Source: Methylacidiphilales bacterium
GTDB taxonomy: Bacteria; Verrucomicrobiota; Verrucomicrobiia; Methylacidiphilales; UBA1321
NCBI GenBank assembly: GCA_021272165.1
Contig: JAJSLK010000045.1
Location: forward strand, 62,001-126,000
Direction: 5' to 3'
DNA length: 64,000 nt
The position numbers and the translations under genes were made by a program. Positions 1 to 9,378 of the stretch are shown piece after piece. The notes beneath the pieces are model-generated. The model did no database searches and was not told the origin of the DNA. It saw nothing but the letters and a program-made list of their open reading frames with translations. Every line of letters starts with the position of its first letter. Position 1 is the stretch's first letter.

Positions 1-792
1 GTCGACCTTTTCATCCGCGAGGAACGCCATGTCGAGGCCGCCCTTCGCGCGCAACGCCGCCCCATTGCCCGGGCGGCCGCGCTTGTGGCCAAAAAACTCA
101 CTTCCGGCGGACGCCTCTTTTATGTTGGCGCGGGCACCAGCGGCCGGCTCGGCGTCGTCGACTCGAGCGAAATGCCGCCCACCTTCAACGCGCCGCCGGA
201 ACAGGTCCAGGCCCTCATCGCGGGAGGACCTCCCGCCGTCTTTCGCAGTCAGGAAGGCGCGGAGGACTCGCGCGAAACCGGTGTCGCCGAACTGCGCGCG
301 CGCGGCCTCACCAAAAAGGACATCGTCTGTGGCATCGCCGCCAGCGGCCAGACCCCCTTTGTGCTTGGCGCGCTTGTTTACGCGCGAAAAATCGGCGCGG
401 GCACGATCCTGCTGTCCTGCAATCCGCGTCGCTCACTTCGCGTTCCCGTCGATGTTGCGATCGACTTGCCCACCGGCCCGGAAATCGTCACCGGCTCGAC
501 CCGGCTTAAGGCTGGCACAGCCACCAAGCTTGTCCTCAACATGCTCAGCACCATCGCCATGGTCCGACTGGGCCGCGTCCGCGACAATCTCATGGTCAAT
601 GTCCAGGCCACCAACGACAAGCTCCGCGCCCGCGCTGTCCGTCTTGTCTGTGCGCTCACCGGCCGCGGGGAGGCCGACGCGCAGGCCGCGCTCGAAGCGC
701 AGAACTGGCGCGTCACGCTTGCAACGGAAGCTTTGAAAAAACGATCACCGCGCCCGCAACATGCGCACAAAGAACGAATCGGTCACATATAG
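1..792 (+). CDS. murQ: N-acetylmuramic acid 6-phosphate etherase, 5' end cut by window
   Basis: Cytoplasmic etherase that removes the lactyl ether from MurNAc-6-phosphate during recycling of cell-wall sugars. The frame is open from base 1, so the true start lies upstream. The sugar-isomerase (SIS) fold signature GTSGRLGVVDSSE with the following MPPTF is seen near the start of the visible part, then the IAASGQTPF phosphosugar loop, and a C-terminal TNDKLRARAVRLV helix typical of MurQ/GCKR proteins. The family is about 300 residues, so roughly 35 to 40 N-terminal residues are missing. The gene is followed by an independent promoter for the next gene, so it is probably the last gene of its unit. 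Confidence 0.93.
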   Translation, partial: VDLFIREERHVEAALRAQRRPIARAAALVAKKLTSGGRLFYVGAGTSGRLGVVDSSEMPPTFNAPPEQVQALIAGGPPAVFRSQEGAEDSRETGVAELRARGLTKKDIVCGIAASGQTPFVLGALVYARKIGAGTILLSCNPRRSLRVPVDVAIDLPTGPEIVTGSTRLKAGTATKLVLNMLSTIAMVRLGRVRDNLMVNVQATNDKLRARAVRLVCALTGRGEADAQAALEAQNWRVTLATEALKKRSPRPQHAHKERIGHI

Positions 793-819
793 ATAGCTGA
801 CTTGTAATCCACGGCATGG

Positions 820-848
820 TTGACTTTTTATCGCTAAACAAATTAAAT
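820..848 (+). promoter_or_regulatory. Sigma-70-type promoter giving a near-leaderless mRNA
   Basis: TTGACT (820-825), a 17-base spacer and TTAAAT (843-848). The predicted transcription start, about 7 bases after the -10 box, falls within a base or two of the ATG at 857. No Shine-Dalgarno sequence lies between them. Confidence 0.5.
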
Positions 849-856
849 CTCACTAC

Positions 857-3067
857 ATGTGTCGGCGTGTTTATTTGATTGGTGCTTTGGCATTTCTGCT
901 GGCGACTCCGCAGCTCTCCATCCGCGCCGAACAGCCTCTCACCCAGCGGTATCTCGACATCTACCTCAAGATCAATACCGCGGAGAATCTGGAGAAGGAG
1001 GGGGATTACCGCGGCGCACTCGCTGATTTTCAGGACTGCTACGAAAAACTTCGAAGAATTCACGAGGAGGATCCCGACTGGGAATCGGCTCTCGTCGTCG
1101 CTCGCATGCAGGACTGCAACGCCAAGATCGCCGATCTTGGCCCCAAGGCCGCGGCGCAGGAGGCCTCTTCTCCCACGCCGACTCCGGAAGCGCCGCCCAG
1201 CGTCACGCCAGACGTCACCCCTTCCGGCGATAACACCAACACTGACGACATCACCACCCTCAAACAAAAGCTCCAGCAGGTTGAACAGCAACTCCGCTCC
1301 GCCCAGGACAATCTCAAGGACGCCCGCTCGCAGATTGACGCCTACCGCGCCCAGCTCCAGACCGTCAACCAGCAACTGACCGCGCTCAAAAATCAGCATT
1401 CGGACAATGACAAGGTCGACCGCCTCCTCAGCGACAACAAGGCCCTCAGCGAAAAACTTGCCGCCGCGCAAAAGGAGATCGAATCCTACAAGGCGCCCAA
1501 CTCCAAATCGAAAATCGCGCTCGTCCAGGTCCAGTTGAAGAACCTTCAGGACCAGTTTGACTCGACGCAGGAGGCCAACAAATCGCTCCAGCAGACCATC
1601 ACCACCCTCCAGGGCCAGCTCGATCGCGCTCAGTCTGATCTCGTTGCTGCCAATCAAAAGCTGGCGGCCGGCGGCGGCACGCCCGGCCCGGAATACCAGA
1701 CGCTCAAGCGCGAAAACGAACTCATGCGTGGCATCCTCACCCGTGAGATTCAGGAGCAGGCCCACCGCGATGAAGCCAAGCGCCTCATTCAGGAGGAATT
1801 CGACCGCCTGCAACTCAAATCGAAGGTCCTGCAGGAAAACCTCGACATCGCCTCCAGCGTGATGACGCCGCCCGCCTCTGACGAGGAACGCGCCCTTTAC
1901 GCCAGCCTCAAGGCTCCCAATCCCGATGTCGCCACCCCCGGCAATGGCAACACCTTTACCGCTTCGGCCTCGGGTGATGGTGGTTCCAATCCTTCGCCCG
2001 ACACAACGACCCAACCCACGCCGACCCCGGCTTCCGCTCCGGCCGATAATTCTTCCAATCCGCCCGTCACGATTGCCAGCAGCCAGAATTCGGGCAGCGA
2101 CGGCCCTACGCCCCCCGCAGGCATGCCGACCATCGACCCGGCCCTTACCAATATTTCGATTCCCAGCGGCACGTCGGCTCCTACGCCGACGCCCGATACC
2201 TCGCCGCCGGAGCCAACTTCAGCGCCCACCATGGCCCCCGTGACCACGGCCGCCGCGGATAATACGCCAACCCTCGCTCCGACCACCGTTGACTCGCCGA
2301 CCCCGACCCTTGTGCCGACGCCCACGCCTGATACCTCGGCTCCTACGCCGACCCCGGTTCCCACCCCTTCTCCCGATTCCACGACCACCACCACGACCAC
2401 TCACGACACACCGACGGGCTCGACTGCGACCACCACCACAACCACGGTCCAGGATGGTGGCTCAAACAAGCAGCCCGATGCCACGCAATATTCCATCCAT
2501 CCACGCCTGCCCGATGACATGCGCGACACCGCCCAGGAAGCCGCCGACCTTTTCAAGATGCAGCGCTACGACGACGCGGCCGCCAAATACCAAAGTATCA
2601 TCGATAAATATCCCGAGTCGCTTTACGCCTGGAGCAACCTTGGCGTCGTCCGCTTCCAGCAGGGTGATCTTCCGGACGCCCTGAAAGCCCTTCAGCAGGC
2701 CGTCAAGCTCTCGCCCACGGACGCCTTCTCTTACTCCAACCTCGGCATCGTCTATTACCAGATGGGCCAGTATGAAAACGCCATCGATGCCCTTAACTCG
2801 GCCAAGGCGCTCGATCCCAATGACGCCAAGACCCGCAACTATCTCGGCTGTGCTGAATCGCAGAAAGGCTGGCAGGAAGTCGCCGAAAAGGAATTCCGCA
2901 AGGCCATCGAGCTCGATCCCAGCTTCGGTGACGCCCACTTCAACCTCGCACTCGTCTACGCCACCTCCAAGCCCCCCATGCTTGAACTCGCCCGCCGCGA
3001 GTACAATCGCGCCCTGGAACTCGGCATCAGCAAGGATGCCCGGCTCGAAAAGTTGCTGAATCCGTAG
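857..3067 (+). CDS. Secreted coiled-coil and TPR repeat protein
   Basis: A 736-residue exported protein. Residues 1-25 form a signal peptide (hydrophobic LIGALAFLLATP core, cleavage likely after IRA). Residues about 30-95 look like a first helical repeat. About 130-300 is a heptad-rich coiled coil full of Q, L, K and D. About 360-545 is a low-complexity Thr/Pro/Ser linker with repeated PTPTP blocks. About 555-735 contains at least four TPR units (YAWSNLGVVRFQQGD, FSYSNLGIVYYQMGQ and similar). The architecture suggests a periplasmic or envelope scaffold; no catalytic motif is seen. The start at 857 is chosen because it begins the signal peptide, although it lacks a ribosome-binding site. Confidence 0.85.
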   Translation: MCRRVYLIGALAFLLATPQLSIRAEQPLTQRYLDIYLKINTAENLEKEGDYRGALADFQDCYEKLRRIHEEDPDWESALVVARMQDCNAKIADLGPKAAAQEASSPTPTPEAPPSVTPDVTPSGDNTNTDDITTLKQKLQQVEQQLRSAQDNLKDARSQIDAYRAQLQTVNQQLTALKNQHSDNDKVDRLLSDNKALSEKLAAAQKEIESYKAPNSKSKIALVQVQLKNLQDQFDSTQEANKSLQQTITTLQGQLDRAQSDLVAANQKLAAGGGTPGPEYQTLKRENELMRGILTREIQEQAHRDEAKRLIQEEFDRLQLKSKVLQENLDIASSVMTPPASDEERALYASLKAPNPDVATPGNGNTFTASASGDGGSNPSPDTTTQPTPTPASAPADNSSNPPVTIASSQNSGSDGPTPPAGMPTIDPALTNISIPSGTSAPTPTPDTSPPEPTSAPTMAPVTTAAADNTPTLAPTTVDSPTPTLVPTPTPDTSAPTPTPVPTPSPDSTTTTTTTHDTPTGSTATTTTTTVQDGGSNKQPDATQYSIHPRLPDDMRDTAQEAADLFKMQRYDDAAAKYQSIIDKYPESLYAWSNLGVVRFQQGDLPDALKALQQAVKLSPTDAFSYSNLGIVYYQMGQYENAIDALNSAKALDPNDAKTRNYLGCAESQKGWQEVAEKEFRKAIELDPSFGDAHFNLALVYATSKPPMLELARREYNRALELGISKDARLEKLLNP

Positions 3068-3216
3068 ATGTTCGGCAGCAATGCCTCGTCGTGAAAAAAT
3101 CCTCAGGCAAAGTGTCAAAACATGACGTAGGTTGGAATCGGTCCCCGCAGCCGGGGCGAGTGATTTTGACTTGCCTTTTGCTGGCCCGGGCCGAACTGTG
3201 AGAGGACGTTTTTTTT

Positions 3217-3675
3217 ATGCAAATCAACAGTCTGCTTAAGCCGGAACAAATCAAGCTCGAGTTGGCCCAGGCCAAGCGATGTAACGCCATCAACGAGGTG
3301 GCCCAGCTTCTGCAGCCCAATCCCAATGTCACCAATTTCGCCGGCTTCTACGAAGAACTCCTCGCTCGCGAACGGATTGAATCGACCTGCCTCGGCAACG
3401 AAATCGCCTTTCCCCACGCCCGCACCGATTTCCTCAAGGGCATGGTTCTGGCCGTTGGTCGCAGTCAGCAGGGCGTCTGGTTTGAAAATTGTGGCCAGAC
3501 CGTCAAACTCATTTTCGTGATCGGCACACCCAAACGCATGGTCACTGATTATCTTAGCGTCGTCGGCGGTCTCGCCCGTCTCCTGAAGGATCCCTCCACG
3601 CGCGAGCAGCTCGTCAACGTCCCGTCCATCGAGGAGTTCATCAGCGTCTTGACCCAGGCCGAAAACGGACGTTAG
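3217..3675 (+). CDS. ptsN: PTS EIIA (fructose/nitrogen type) domain protein
   Basis: A 152-residue stand-alone EIIA domain of the PtsN/FruA type. The phosphorylatable histidine is His67 in the motif GNEIAFPHAR, the usual active-site context of EIIA-Ntr. Such proteins accept phosphate from HPr/NPr and regulate potassium, nitrogen or carbon metabolism rather than transport a sugar. A purine-rich AGAGGA lies about 10 bases before the ATG. No PTS permease is nearby, which supports a regulatory role. The first 40 residues diverge from E. coli PtsN, so the symbol denotes the family and is not a claim of orthology. Confidence 0.8.
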   Translation: MQINSLLKPEQIKLELAQAKRCNAINEVAQLLQPNPNVTNFAGFYEELLARERIESTCLGNEIAFPHARTDFLKGMVLAVGRSQQGVWFENCGQTVKLIFVIGTPKRMVTDYLSVVGGLARLLKDPSTREQLVNVPSIEEFISVLTQAENGR

Positions 3676-3690
3676 TTCCAGTTGGTTTGT

Positions 3691-3779
3691 TCCGTCATCC
3701 CGAGCCTGTCGAGGGATCAGTTCCGCCTCCGCTTTTACCGCTAACTAAACTGATCCCTCGACAGGCTCGGGATGACGGA
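3691..3779. repeat. Perfect 32-bp inverted repeat of a dispersed REP-like element
   Basis: Bases 3691-3722 and 3748-3779 are perfect reverse complements separated by 25 bases. Each arm carries the core TCATCCCGAGCCTGTCGAGG also found, with variations, at 8013, 44752, 60326 and 61734. The element sits between two convergent genes and could act as a bidirectional terminator or a mobile REP doublet. Confidence 0.9.
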
Positions 3780-3829
3780 TTGATAAATCCGAAAATCCCG
3801 TTCATTTGGTAATTCCGTCAAAATTCAGT

Positions 3830-5053
3830 TCAGCGCCGTCTCACGCCAAAGCTGTAGCCTTTGCCCGCGCGGCCGCCGCGGATGTTGCCGGCCTTGCCGA
3901 CCACATGCTTCGCCTTGTCGTCGAGCGCGAGCGAGTAGACATACTTAAAGTTTTCCAGCTTCTTACGCTCGATTTCCTGGCCGATGAATCGCTCGATCGC
4001 GGTGACATCAGGCGCTTCCTCCGCCGTCATCAGCGTGAAGGCGTCGCCTTCGGTCTGGGCGCGGCCGGTGCGCCCGATCCGGTGGACATAATCATCGGGA
4101 TGCTGCGGCACGTCATAGTTGATCACGTGCGTCACGCTGGCCACGTCAATCCCGCGCGAGGCGATGTCGGTTGCCACCATCACCTCGTACTTGCCGGTGC
4201 GGAATCCGTCCAGAGCCTCGGTCCGCTCGCCTTGGGATCGGTCCGAGTGCATCACAGCGACGGTATGACCGGCCGCTTCGAGCCGCGCCGAAATCCGGTC
4301 CGCATTGACCTTGGTGCGGCAGAAAATGAGGACGGAATGATACTGCGTCCGCTCCAGAATTTCGAGTAGAAGGTCAAACTTCTGCGAGGCCGCCACGGGA
4401 TAAAGCGCATGGGTCACCGTCTCGGCCGGCGAACGCCGCGCGCCGATTTCAATCCTCTGCGGGTCGCGCAGGGCCCATTCGATCAGCCGCGCGATTTCCG
4501 GCGGCATCGTCGCCGAGAAAAGAAGCGTCTGCCGTTCCTTCGGGCATTTCTCAATGATCCGGCGCACGTCGGGCATGAAGCCCATATCGAGCATCCGGTC
4601 GGCTTCGTCGAGAACGAGATGCTTGATGGTATCGAGCGAAATCACGCCCTGTTCGATGAAGTCGAGCAGCCGTCCCGGCGTTGCCACCAAAACGTCGGTC
4701 CCGCGCTGGATGTCCGCGGACTGTTTGCCATAGCCGACACCGCCATAAACCACCGTGGTGCGGATGTCGGAAAAACGGGAGTAATCATGCGAGGCGACTT
4801 CCACCTGCGCGGCAAGCTCGCGGGTCGGTTCCAGGACCAGCACCCGCAATTTTCCGTGCTGCTCCAGTTTCGTCAGCAGCGGCAGCATGAAGGCCGCCGT
4901 CTTGCCCGTGCCGGTTTGAGATGCGCCGATCACGTCCTTGCCGGCCAGTACAAGCGGAAATGCCTGCAACTGGATCGGTGTCGGGTCCATGAAGCCCATC
5001 GACTGCACGCCATGGATGACTGCTTCGGAAAGGCCAAGATTTTGAAAAGACAT
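3830..5053 (-). CDS. DEAD-box ATP-dependent RNA helicase (RhlE-like)
   Basis: A 407-residue RNA helicase core. All expected motifs appear in order: the Q motif (F..P TPIQ), ASQTGTGKT (Walker A), PTRELA, TPGRLLD, DEAD (LDEADRMLD), SAT (FSATMP), then the second RecA domain with VATDIASRGID and HRIGRTGRA. The short basic, Gly/Arg-rich tail (RGGRAGKGYSFGVRRR) resembles RhlE-type enzymes that act in ribosome assembly or cold-stress mRNA remodelling. It lies 6 bases downstream of rho on the same strand, so both RNA-acting genes are probably co-transcribed. Confidence 0.95.
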   Translation of the reverse strand: MSFQNLGLSEAVIHGVQSMGFMDPTPIQLQAFPLVLAGKDVIGASQTGTGKTAAFMLPLLTKLEQHGKLRVLVLEPTRELAAQVEVASHDYSRFSDIRTTVVYGGVGYGKQSADIQRGTDVLVATPGRLLDFIEQGVISLDTIKHLVLDEADRMLDMGFMPDVRRIIEKCPKERQTLLFSATMPPEIARLIEWALRDPQRIEIGARRSPAETVTHALYPVAASQKFDLLLEILERTQYHSVLIFCRTKVNADRISARLEAAGHTVAVMHSDRSQGERTEALDGFRTGKYEVMVATDIASRGIDVASVTHVINYDVPQHPDDYVHRIGRTGRAQTEGDAFTLMTAEEAPDVTAIERFIGQEIERKKLENFKYVYSLALDDKAKHVVGKAGNIRGGRAGKGYSFGVRRR

Positions 5054-5059
5054 GGCCGT

Positions 5060-6178
5060 TTACGACACCGGCCGCGCGGGCAGTTGTTCGAGGGCCGTTT
5101 TGTTGTCGGGAAATTTCTTCAGGATCATCAGCAGCCGCTCCATCTGCGCCTGCACCGGCAGGCCATGCAGGCCGCGCCGGATGATCGTTACCTTCTCGAG
5201 GATCGCCTTCGGCAGCAGCAGTTCCTCGCGCCGCGTGCCCGATTTCTCGATGTCGATCGAGGGGTAAACCCGCGCCTCGGCCAGCCGCCGGTCGAGTACG
5301 ATCTCCATGTTGCCTGTGCCCTTGAACTCCTGGAAAATCACTTCATCCATCCGCGAGCCGGTATCGATCAGCGCCGTCGCCACGATGGTCAGCGCCCCGG
5401 CTTCCTCGGTCTGCCGCGCCGCGGCAAAAATCTTGCGCGGAATTTCGAGAGCCCGCGAACTGATGCCGCCACTCATCGTGTTGCCCTTGGAGCCGACGTT
5501 GAAGGCGCGGCCCAGGCGTGTGATCGAATCGAGCAGGATGAAAACGTCGCGGCCACTTTCGACCAGCCGCTTGGCGCGTTCGATCACCAGCTTCGAAAGC
5601 CGCACATGGCTGGCGTTTTCCTGGTCATTCGATGACGACCAGAGTTCGCCGCGCCCGGCCAGGAACTGCCGGAAATCGGTCACTTCCTCGGGCCGCTCGT
5701 CGATCAGCACGATCATCACGAACGTGTCGGGAGAATTGATCAGCACCGCATCGGCGATGGCCTGCATCAGCATCGTCTTGCCGGAACGGGGCGACGCCAC
5801 GATCAGGCCGCGCTGGCCATGGCCGATTGGCGTCATCAAATCGAGCACGCGCGCGGAAAGTTTGTCCGCCCCTGTTTCCAGCTTGATCCAGCGATTCGGG
5901 TTGATCGTGGTTAGTTCCTCGAATGGGAGCTGGTCGCGGTAGAGATCGATGGACCGCTCATTGATCTGCTGAAGTTCAACCAGTTGCGGTCCGCGACCGT
6001 TGGCTATGCTCATGCCGGAGAGTTGCACGCCGTCGCGCAGGCCGTTACGCTTGATCATATCCGGCGGCACAAAGACATCCTGCGGCGTAGGTGCGCTGCC
6101 CCGCTCGGGTTTGCGCAGAAAGCCGTAACCTTTATCGTGAATCTCTAGAATGCCCGCTACGGGCGATGAATCTGACAT
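5060..6178 (-). CDS. rho: Transcription termination factor Rho
   Basis: Hexameric RNA-DNA helicase that ends transcription. An N-terminal cold-shock-like RNA-binding domain is recognised by GILEIHDKGYGFLR and DVFVPP. The ATPase core has the P-loop SPRSGKT, the Walker B region VLIDERPEEVTDF, the Q-loop area around GSKGNTMSGGISS, and the R-loop segment DTGSRMDEVIFQEFKGTGN. At 372 residues from the ATG at 6178 it is a short Rho without the N-terminal insertion common in high-GC bacteria. An in-frame GTG at 6211 would add 11 residues. Neither start has a clear Shine-Dalgarno; I prefer the ATG because the extension is not Rho-like. Confidence 0.96.
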   Translation of the reverse strand: MSDSSPVAGILEIHDKGYGFLRKPERGSAPTPQDVFVPPDMIKRNGLRDGVQLSGMSIANGRGPQLVELQQINERSIDLYRDQLPFEELTTINPNRWIKLETGADKLSARVLDLMTPIGHGQRGLIVASPRSGKTMLMQAIADAVLINSPDTFVMIVLIDERPEEVTDFRQFLAGRGELWSSSNDQENASHVRLSKLVIERAKRLVESGRDVFILLDSITRLGRAFNVGSKGNTMSGGISSRALEIPRKIFAAARQTEEAGALTIVATALIDTGSRMDEVIFQEFKGTGNMEIVLDRRLAEARVYPSIDIEKSGTRREELLLPKAILEKVTIIRRGLHGLPVQAQMERLLMILKKFPDNKTALEQLPARPVS

Positions 6179-6292
6179 GAGAGGAAAACGTACCGCCGAC
6201 GGGCAGTACACGGGGCAAACTCGCTTATTCCGACTCTGAAAGCAAGGATTATTTTGGACACTCCTTTTTGAACCGGCGGTTTCGTGGTTCCA

Positions 6293-7426
6293 TCAATTCA
6301 GCCAGGCCGGCCTGATTTTTCGCAAATAATTCCGGGAGGGAACTTCGACCACGTAATAGAGCAGCGCTGCCGCGGCCATGATTGCCGCGATATTGATCGA
6401 GAAAACAAGCAATCGGAGGACAAAAGAATCATGCATGTATCGCTCAGATGGTAGAAGAATTTTCAGAAATTTTTCAGTCAGCGCATGGCTCATATATAGC
6501 GCATACGAAACACGCCCGAGCCAAAGGAAAAAATGGGTCGCGAGGAGTTTGGAGATCAGGGACATCTCCGAGGTCAGGCCGATGAGCAGAAGTGGAAAAA
6601 CCGATACGATCACGATCCGCGCTTCTGGACAATTCCAATCATAGAAGCAAAAGAGAACGGCAAGAATCAGGAATAGGATGGATGCGTATTTTTGGAGGAG
6701 ATGAATAAAAAAATTCGCATGCAGATAGGCGCGAAAGCACATCGCGCCGGCGAAAAATTCGCAGGAAACCCAAAACAGATGGGGATTGTACCAAAAGGAA
6801 AAATTCTGCCAGATCCCGGGTGCAAACAACCATAATTCCAGAACAAGGTAAGCAAGAATGAGCGAAAACAAGGAGTCCCATTTCCATCTCATCAGATACG
6901 CTGCCAGGGGAAAAATGCAGACATAGGCAAACCACTCGGCACCGATGGACCAGGCGGGAAAATTCCACTGTCCTCCGGGGATTGGATGAGTGAACGGCAG
7001 TTCATGGGTCAGGGTCAATTGAGCGGGAAGATTGGCGAGAACATAGTCGCCCGTGATGGAAATTCGGAGCAGCCTCGCGGCAAATACGAGCCCGACCAGA
7101 ATCACAAGCGTGGCGAGGTGATTCGGATAAATCCGCGCGAAGCGAAACCAGAGAAAACGTCCATATTCGGCCAGGGTTAGTCGCCTATCGTTGACGTGAT
7201 AGACATAGCTGAGGATGAAACCGCTGAGGATAAAAAAGAGATCGACGCCAAGACTTCCCCGACTGGCGCAGAGGGAGAGAACATGCAGGGACGGCAGCAG
7301 CAGAATCCACGAGCCATAAAAGTGAAACAACACCACCAATGCGGCGGCAATGCCGCGGATTCCAGTCAGGGGACGAAGTTCATGACTGTCGGCGCTGCGA
7401 TGGACAGGAGGATTCGCCTGAATCAT
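6293..7426 (-). CDS. Acyltransferase family 3 (OafA/YrhL-type) membrane protein
   Basis: A 377-residue polytopic inner-membrane protein with about ten hydrophobic segments. The N-terminal signature LTGIRGIAAALVVLFHF, with the conserved histidine after the first helix, and the GVDLFFILSGFIL segment are diagnostic of acyltransferase_3. These enzymes transfer acetyl or other acyl groups to cell-surface sugars such as O-antigen, Nod factor or peptidoglycan. The substrate cannot be told from sequence. The gene is AT-richer than the flanking purB and rho, as often seen for surface-modification genes. Confidence 0.9.
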   Translation of the reverse strand: MIQANPPVHRSADSHELRPLTGIRGIAAALVVLFHFYGSWILLLPSLHVLSLCASRGSLGVDLFFILSGFILSYVYHVNDRRLTLAEYGRFLWFRFARIYPNHLATLVILVGLVFAARLLRISITGDYVLANLPAQLTLTHELPFTHPIPGGQWNFPAWSIGAEWFAYVCIFPLAAYLMRWKWDSLFSLILAYLVLELWLFAPGIWQNFSFWYNPHLFWVSCEFFAGAMCFRAYLHANFFIHLLQKYASILFLILAVLFCFYDWNCPEARIVIVSVFPLLLIGLTSEMSLISKLLATHFFLWLGRVSYALYMSHALTEKFLKILLPSERYMHDSFVLRLLVFSINIAAIMAAAALLYYVVEVPSRNYLRKIRPAWLN

Positions 7427-7489
7427 GGCGCAGAATGTCCTCTCCCTTTGGGCTTGGCAATGACACTCTGCCTGCGGCTGGGCCGAGTC

Positions 7490-8002
7490 TTATTTTGCTG
7501 TCGCCGCCGCCTTCCCCACCAGCCCTAATGCCGCCTGCCAGAAGAACTGGAAAGGAACGCTCGGACCCGCATTGGGATCGGCCTGCGGCTGATCCTCCGC
7601 GTTCTCCTTGGGGAATTCATTCATGCCGTCGCTCGAAAATTTCCGGTCCGGCATGGCCAGCTCAATCACCCACGTCACACCCTGGCCCGGATATTCATAA
7701 TGCGGCGCCCATTTATAAACCTTGGCCTGGTTGAGACCCTGGATGAACTGGAACCAATCGTCGCCCGCGGGCTGCACCGTCTTCGTCTCCACCACCTGCC
7801 CCTTCACGGTCTTGGTATAGGTCACCGTGTCGCCGTTTAGTTGAATCACGATGTTCGCCCCGCCCTCATCGCGCTCCAGGTAAAGACTCGTGAACCGCGC
7901 GGGAGGGAAAGGGTCGGCCACCACGTTCGCCGCCTGGACCGATCCGTTGAGAAAAGCCGCCAGAAAGAGGGCGATAAATATCGGCCGCATCGCGATCACC
8001 AA
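7490..8002 (-). CDS. Secreted protein of unknown function
   Basis: A 170-residue protein with a signal peptide (MRPIFIALFLAAFLNGSVQA; an alternative start is the ATG at 7990). The mature part begins NVVADPFPPARFTSLYLERD and contains a beta-rich stretch with GDTVTYTKTVKGQVVETKTV, followed by a conserved-looking WDW/WVIELAM region. No family was recognised. It is transcribed away from purB. A copy of the dispersed repeat lies just upstream. Confidence 0.65.
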   Translation of the reverse strand: MVIAMRPIFIALFLAAFLNGSVQAANVVADPFPPARFTSLYLERDEGGANIVIQLNGDTVTYTKTVKGQVVETKTVQPAGDDWFQFIQGLNQAKVYKWAPHYEYPGQGVTWVIELAMPDRKFSSDGMNEFPKENAEDQPQADPNAGPSVPFQFFWQAALGLVGKAAATAK

Positions 8003-8012
8003 AAAATAATGA

Positions 8013-8044
8013 CTATCCTCCCGAGCTTGTCGAGGGATCAGTTT
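8013..8044. repeat. Copy of the dispersed GATCC-type repeat
   Basis: ATCCTCCCGAGCTTGTCGAG followed by GGATCAGTTT matches one arm of the inverted repeat at 3691-3779, including the trailing CAGTT. It lies in the divergent gap before purB. Confidence 0.8.
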
Positions 8045-8085
8045 GTCTTCCCCATCTCCTCTCTTCTCTCTAACCTTAAGGCCGC

Positions 8086-9378
8086 ATGATCCCCCGTTAT
8101 TCCCGGCCCGAGATGGCCGACCTTTGGAGTGAACAAGCCAAGCTCAACCACTGGCTTGAAATCGAAGTCCTCGCCTGCGAAGGCATGGCCCGCTTCGGCC
8201 ACATTCCCGCTGAGGACGCCCAGATCATCCGCGCCAAAGCCAAGTTCGACATCGAAAAGGTGCGCGAGAACGAAAAGCGGACCAACCACGATGTCATCGC
8301 CTTTCTCGAGGAAGTCGCCGCGCATGTCGGCGGCCCAGGCCGCTTCATCCATCGCGGTCTCACCTCGTCCGACCTGCTCGACACCACGCTCGCGCTTCAG
8401 CTTGTCGCCAGTGCCGATCTCCTCCTGGCCGATCTCACCAAACTCCGCGCCGCCGTTGCCGTTCGCGCGAAGGAATACAAATTCACCCCGATGATGGGCC
8501 GGTCGCACGGCATCCATGCCGAACCGATTACCTATGGCCTCAAGCTCGCGCTCATGTACGACGAATTCGGCCGCGCCGAAAAACGGCTCCGCGAGGCCCG
8601 CGAACAGATCGCCGTCGGCAAACTCTCCGGGGCCGTCGGCACCCATGCCCATCTCGATCCCCGCGTTGAGGAATACGTCTGCGACAAACTCGGCCTCAAG
8701 GCCGCCGACCTCTCCACCCAGATTATCCAGCGCGATCGCCACGCCCACTTCATGAGCACCCTCGCGCTCATCGCCAGCAGCATCGACCGCTGGGCCACCG
8801 AGTTCCGCCATCTCCAGCGCACTGAGGTCCTCGAGGTCGAGGAATTCTTCGCCGCGGGCCAGAAAGGCAGCAGCGCCATGCCCCACAAGCGCAACCCGAT
8901 CACCGGTGAAAAACTCAGCGGCCTCGCCCGTGTCCTGCGCGGCAACGCCGTCGCCGCGCTAGAAAACGTCGCCCTCTGGCACGAGCGCGACATCTCCCAT
9001 TCCTCGGTCGAGCGCATCATCTTCCCCGACAGTTGCGAGCTCCTCAGCTACATGCTGGTGATCCTCACCGATCTCGTCGCCCGCCAGATCGTCTATCCCG
9101 AAAACATGAGGGCCAATCTCGAAAAATCGAAAGGCCTCATCTTCTCGCAGACCGTTTTGCTCGCCCTGGCCGACAAGGGCCTCCCGCGCCAGACCGCCTA
9201 TGAAGCTGTCCAGGCCGCCTCGATGGCCTGTTGGCGGGGCACCGAGCCGCTCCAGTTTCATCTCAAGAAATCGAAGGAGATCCTCTCGGTTCTTTCCGAA
9301 AAGGAGATCGACGAGCTTTGCTCGCCCGAGCGCCATTTCCGCTACGTCGATGAGACGTTTCGCAGGCTCGGTTTATGA
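8086..9378 (+). CDS. purB: Adenylosuccinate lyase
   Basis: A 430-residue enzyme of the fumarase/aspartase superfamily. It cleaves SAICAR and adenylosuccinate, releasing fumarate, in purine synthesis. Seen: MIPRYSRPEMADLWSEQAK at the N terminus, the TSSDLLDTTLALQL catalytic loop, the GRSHGIHAEPITYGLK histidine region, and the mobile signature loop GSSAMPHKRNPITGEKLSGLAR with its catalytic serine. Length fits the short PurB class of Bacillus and related bacteria. Its 3' end overlaps the convergent gene at 9373 by six bases. Confidence 0.97.
   Translation: MIPRYSRPEMADLWSEQAKLNHWLEIEVLACEGMARFGHIPAEDAQIIRAKAKFDIEKVRENEKRTNHDVIAFLEEVAAHVGGPGRFIHRGLTSSDLLDTTLALQLVASADLLLADLTKLRAAVAVRAKEYKFTPMMGRSHGIHAEPITYGLKLALMYDEFGRAEKRLREAREQIAVGKLSGAVGTHAHLDPRVEEYVCDKLGLKAADLSTQIIQRDRHAHFMSTLALIASSIDRWATEFRHLQRTEVLEVEEFFAAGQKGSSAMPHKRNPITGEKLSGLARVLRGNAVAALENVALWHERDISHSSVERIIFPDSCELLSYMLVILTDLVARQIVYPENMRANLEKSKGLIFSQTVLLALADKGLPRQTAYEAVQAASMACWRGTEPLQFHLKKSKEILSVLSEKEIDELCSPERHFRYVDETFRRLGL

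Noticed and set aside
713-2014. Long minus-strand frame opposite the TPR gene
   Set aside because: Repetitive Gly/Val/Leu-rich translation produced by the codon bias of the real plus-strand gene; no motif or ribosome-binding site.
2280-2420. Repetitive CCGACGCC/ACCACC stretch as a possible tandem repeat or CRISPR
   Set aside because: It is the Thr/Pro-rich linker of the TPR protein; repeat units vary and have no spacers.
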